A stretch of 64,000 bases of DNA, taken from positions 2,108,001-2,172,000 of the forward strand of contig CAVWLA010000001.1 of assembly GCA_963755825.1 (NCBI GenBank), given 5' to 3'. This DNA is from DATBQN01 sp963755825 (lineage in GTDB: Bacteria > Acidobacteriota > Thermoanaerobaculia > Multivoradales > UBA5704). The translations under genes were made by a program, and so were the position numbers. A model generated the notes under the pieces. That model did not search any database and was not told the origin of the DNA. It worked only from the letters and a program-made list of their open reading frames with translations. Shown here piece after piece: positions 62,835 through 64,000 of this stretch (the stretch's first letter is position 1; every line of letters begins with the position of its first letter).

Positions 62835-64000
62835 TCACCCTCCCGCCCCCCACACCTCCACCAACCCCGCCACCCCCGCATACACCTCCGCCCGCCGCGC
62901 CCGTAGCTCCTCGCCGATCCGCTTGCGCGTCCGCAGCAGCAGGTAGGCCCGCGCCTGGCGTGCGAAGCGCGCCCTCTGCTCGTGGAAGCGGATGGCGACG
63001 TAGCCGGTCGCGGGGGCCGCGATGAAGGCGAGGAATCCCCAGAGGGTTCCGGCGTAGTGCCCGACCGCCCAGGCTTCTCCCAGCCAGATCAACGGATAGA
63101 GGGCCAGGCCCGGGAACACCTTGAGGGTCGCGCTCTGGTCGGGGGAGTCTTTGGCGCTCTGGGCGATCAGGCGGACGAGGTAGTAGGGGGCCAGGTTGAG
63201 GACGCTGCCGACCAGGGCGAGGGGGAGGTCGACGAGGAGGCGGAGGAGCGTGACGGCGACGAAGCGGGCGACGGAGGGGATCGGGTAGGCGGCGGCGACC
63301 TGCTCATCCTTGAGATGGAAGGCGCGGAGCAGGCGGTCGTAGCGCTGGACGGCGTCGGCGACGGCCTGGGTGCGCTCGGGGAAGCGGCGGGCGAGGTCGT
63401 GGTAGCCGTCGAGCATGGCGCGGCGGATGGCGAAGGTCTCCTCGAGGGTGCGGAAGCGGGGGACGTCGAGCGCCGGCCGGGCGTAGAGGTCGGCGGCGCG
63501 GGCGATGAGGCGGGCCTCGTCCCAGGTCGAGTACGACAGCGTCACCCTCTGCAGCGCCGCGTCGATGCGGGCGGTGAGAGCGCGCACCGCCGCCGCCGGG
63601 TCGGTCGCCTGGATGGCCAGCTCCGGCGCCGGATCGAGCGGCTCCCCCACCGTCACCAGGGCGCGCGAGCGGAAGCTGCCGCGGGCGTCGAAGGTGTGGC
63701 CGACGGGGAGGATGCGGACGCCCAGCGGACGCTCCGGCGCGGCGCGGCGGGCCTCGGCGCCGAGGGCGATGCGCGCCGCACCGGTCTTCAGCGGCTGCAG
63801 GCCCGGCTGGTTGTGGCTGGTCCCCTCGGGGAAGATGGCGATGGCGCCCCCCGCCGCCAGCTCGTCGTCGCAGCGGGCGAAGGTCGCCGCGTTCTGCGCC
63901 GGATCGGACCCCTCGTCCTGCCGCCGGTAGACCGGCAGGGCGCGCGCGAGGTCGAGCAGCCGGGAGAGGACGGGGATCTTCCACAGCGTGCTCTTGGCGA
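62835..64000 (-). CDS. PlsC-like glycerol-phosphate acyltransferase (5' end outside window)
   Basis: The frame is open to the window end, giving at least 388 codons of the C-terminal part. The acyltransferase block AIFPEGTSHNQP and the following PLKTGAARIALGAEA match the PlsC/LPLAT motif III region. The upstream part TLWKIPVLSRLLDLARALPV fits the same family; the HxxxxD motif would be beyond the window. After the catalytic part there are membrane segments (VAVTLLRLLVDLPLALVGSV, TLWGFLAFIAAPATGYVAI) and a basic C-terminus. It likely acylates a glycerolipid precursor at the inner membrane. A fragment of its 3' end is duplicated at 54978-55207. Confidence 0.87.
   Translation of the reverse strand, partial: AKSTLWKIPVLSRLLDLARALPVYRRQDEGSDPAQNAATFARCDDELAAGGAIAIFPEGTSHNQPGLQPLKTGAARIALGAEARRAAPERPLGVRILPVGHTFDARGSFRSRALVTVGEPLDPAPELAIQATDPAAAVRALTARIDAALQRVTLSYSTWDEARLIARAADLYARPALDVPRFRTLEETFAIRRAMLDGYHDLARRFPERTQAVADAVQRYDRLLRAFHLKDEQVAAAYPIPSVARFVAVTLLRLLVDLPLALVGSVLNLAPYYLVRLIAQSAKDSPDQSATLKVFPGLALYPLIWLGEAWAVGHYAGTLWGFLAFIAAPATGYVAIRFHEQRARFARQARAYLLLRTRKRIGEELRARRAEVYAGVAGLVEVWGAGG

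Overview
The window is a single high-GC stretch from a Gram-negative chromosome. It carries an outer-membrane-type porin, an N-acetylmuramoyl amidase, several zf-HC2/TPR proteins, a MamK-like actin and CHAT-domain proteins beside dedicated sigma/anti-sigma pairs. Together with the str-S10-spc-alpha ribosomal gene order (adk-map-infA-rpmJ inside it) this suggests an Acidobacteriota-like organism, possibly Thermoanaerobaculia. That placement is an inference from gene content and style; no phylogeny was run. No tRNA, rRNA, CRISPR array or insertion sequence was recognised.

Region by region. 1-2.8 kb: the end of an NAD(P)-linked diaphorase (NuoE-NuoF fusion) and an iron-sulfur partner that stops just after the first [4Fe-4S] motif of a molybdopterin oxidoreductase, so the catalytic part is missing. 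3-6.4 kb: a small secreted protein, two zf-HC2-like/TPR proteins and a small HTH-like protein. 6.5-14.2 kb: a membrane HELLH protein, an amidase coupled to a MamK-like actin, a PilZ-AMIN protein, a second small secreted protein with its TPR partner, and an M15-like/LysM protein. 14.3-22.1 kb: a minus-strand operon of porin, cupredoxin, membrane Ser/Thr kinase, GAF-HD-GYP and FHA-GAF-cyclase genes, which looks like one envelope-to-nucleotide-signalling unit. 22.2-23.1 kb: a 47-residue membrane protein and a flavin reductase. 23.2-43.5 kb: the complete minus-strand str-S10-spc-alpha block from rpsL to rplQ, with two sigma70-like promoters and a 40-bp tandem repeat array upstream. 44.4-46.4 kb: a YceH-family protein, a two-haem cytochrome c and a secreted protein.

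46.6-62.8 kb is the most unusual part. It holds two paralogous cassettes, A (46.6-55.0 kb) and B (55.3-62.8 kb). Each has, on the minus strand, a membrane-anchored TPR-CHAT (caspase-fold) protein, a protein of an unrecognised family starting with an FxGLxAFV motif, and a peptidase. Divergent from this is an ECF-like sigma factor followed by a membrane zf-HC2 anti-sigma-like protein. The peptidase differs: subtilisin-like S8 in A and papain-like C39 in B. Between them lie remnants of a further copy (the end of an anti-sigma gene and a frameshifted piece of the neighbouring acyltransferase), so the system has been amplified in tandem. I read this as an inducible protease-cascade system with interchangeable effector peptidases; what it responds to and what it cleaves cannot be told from sequence.

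A second recurring theme is a short signal-peptide protein encoded directly before a cytoplasmic zf-HC2/TPR protein (2989-4792 and 11158-12917), a layout that recalls secreted-peptide/TPR-receptor pairs. The window ends inside a PlsC-like acyltransferase gene.
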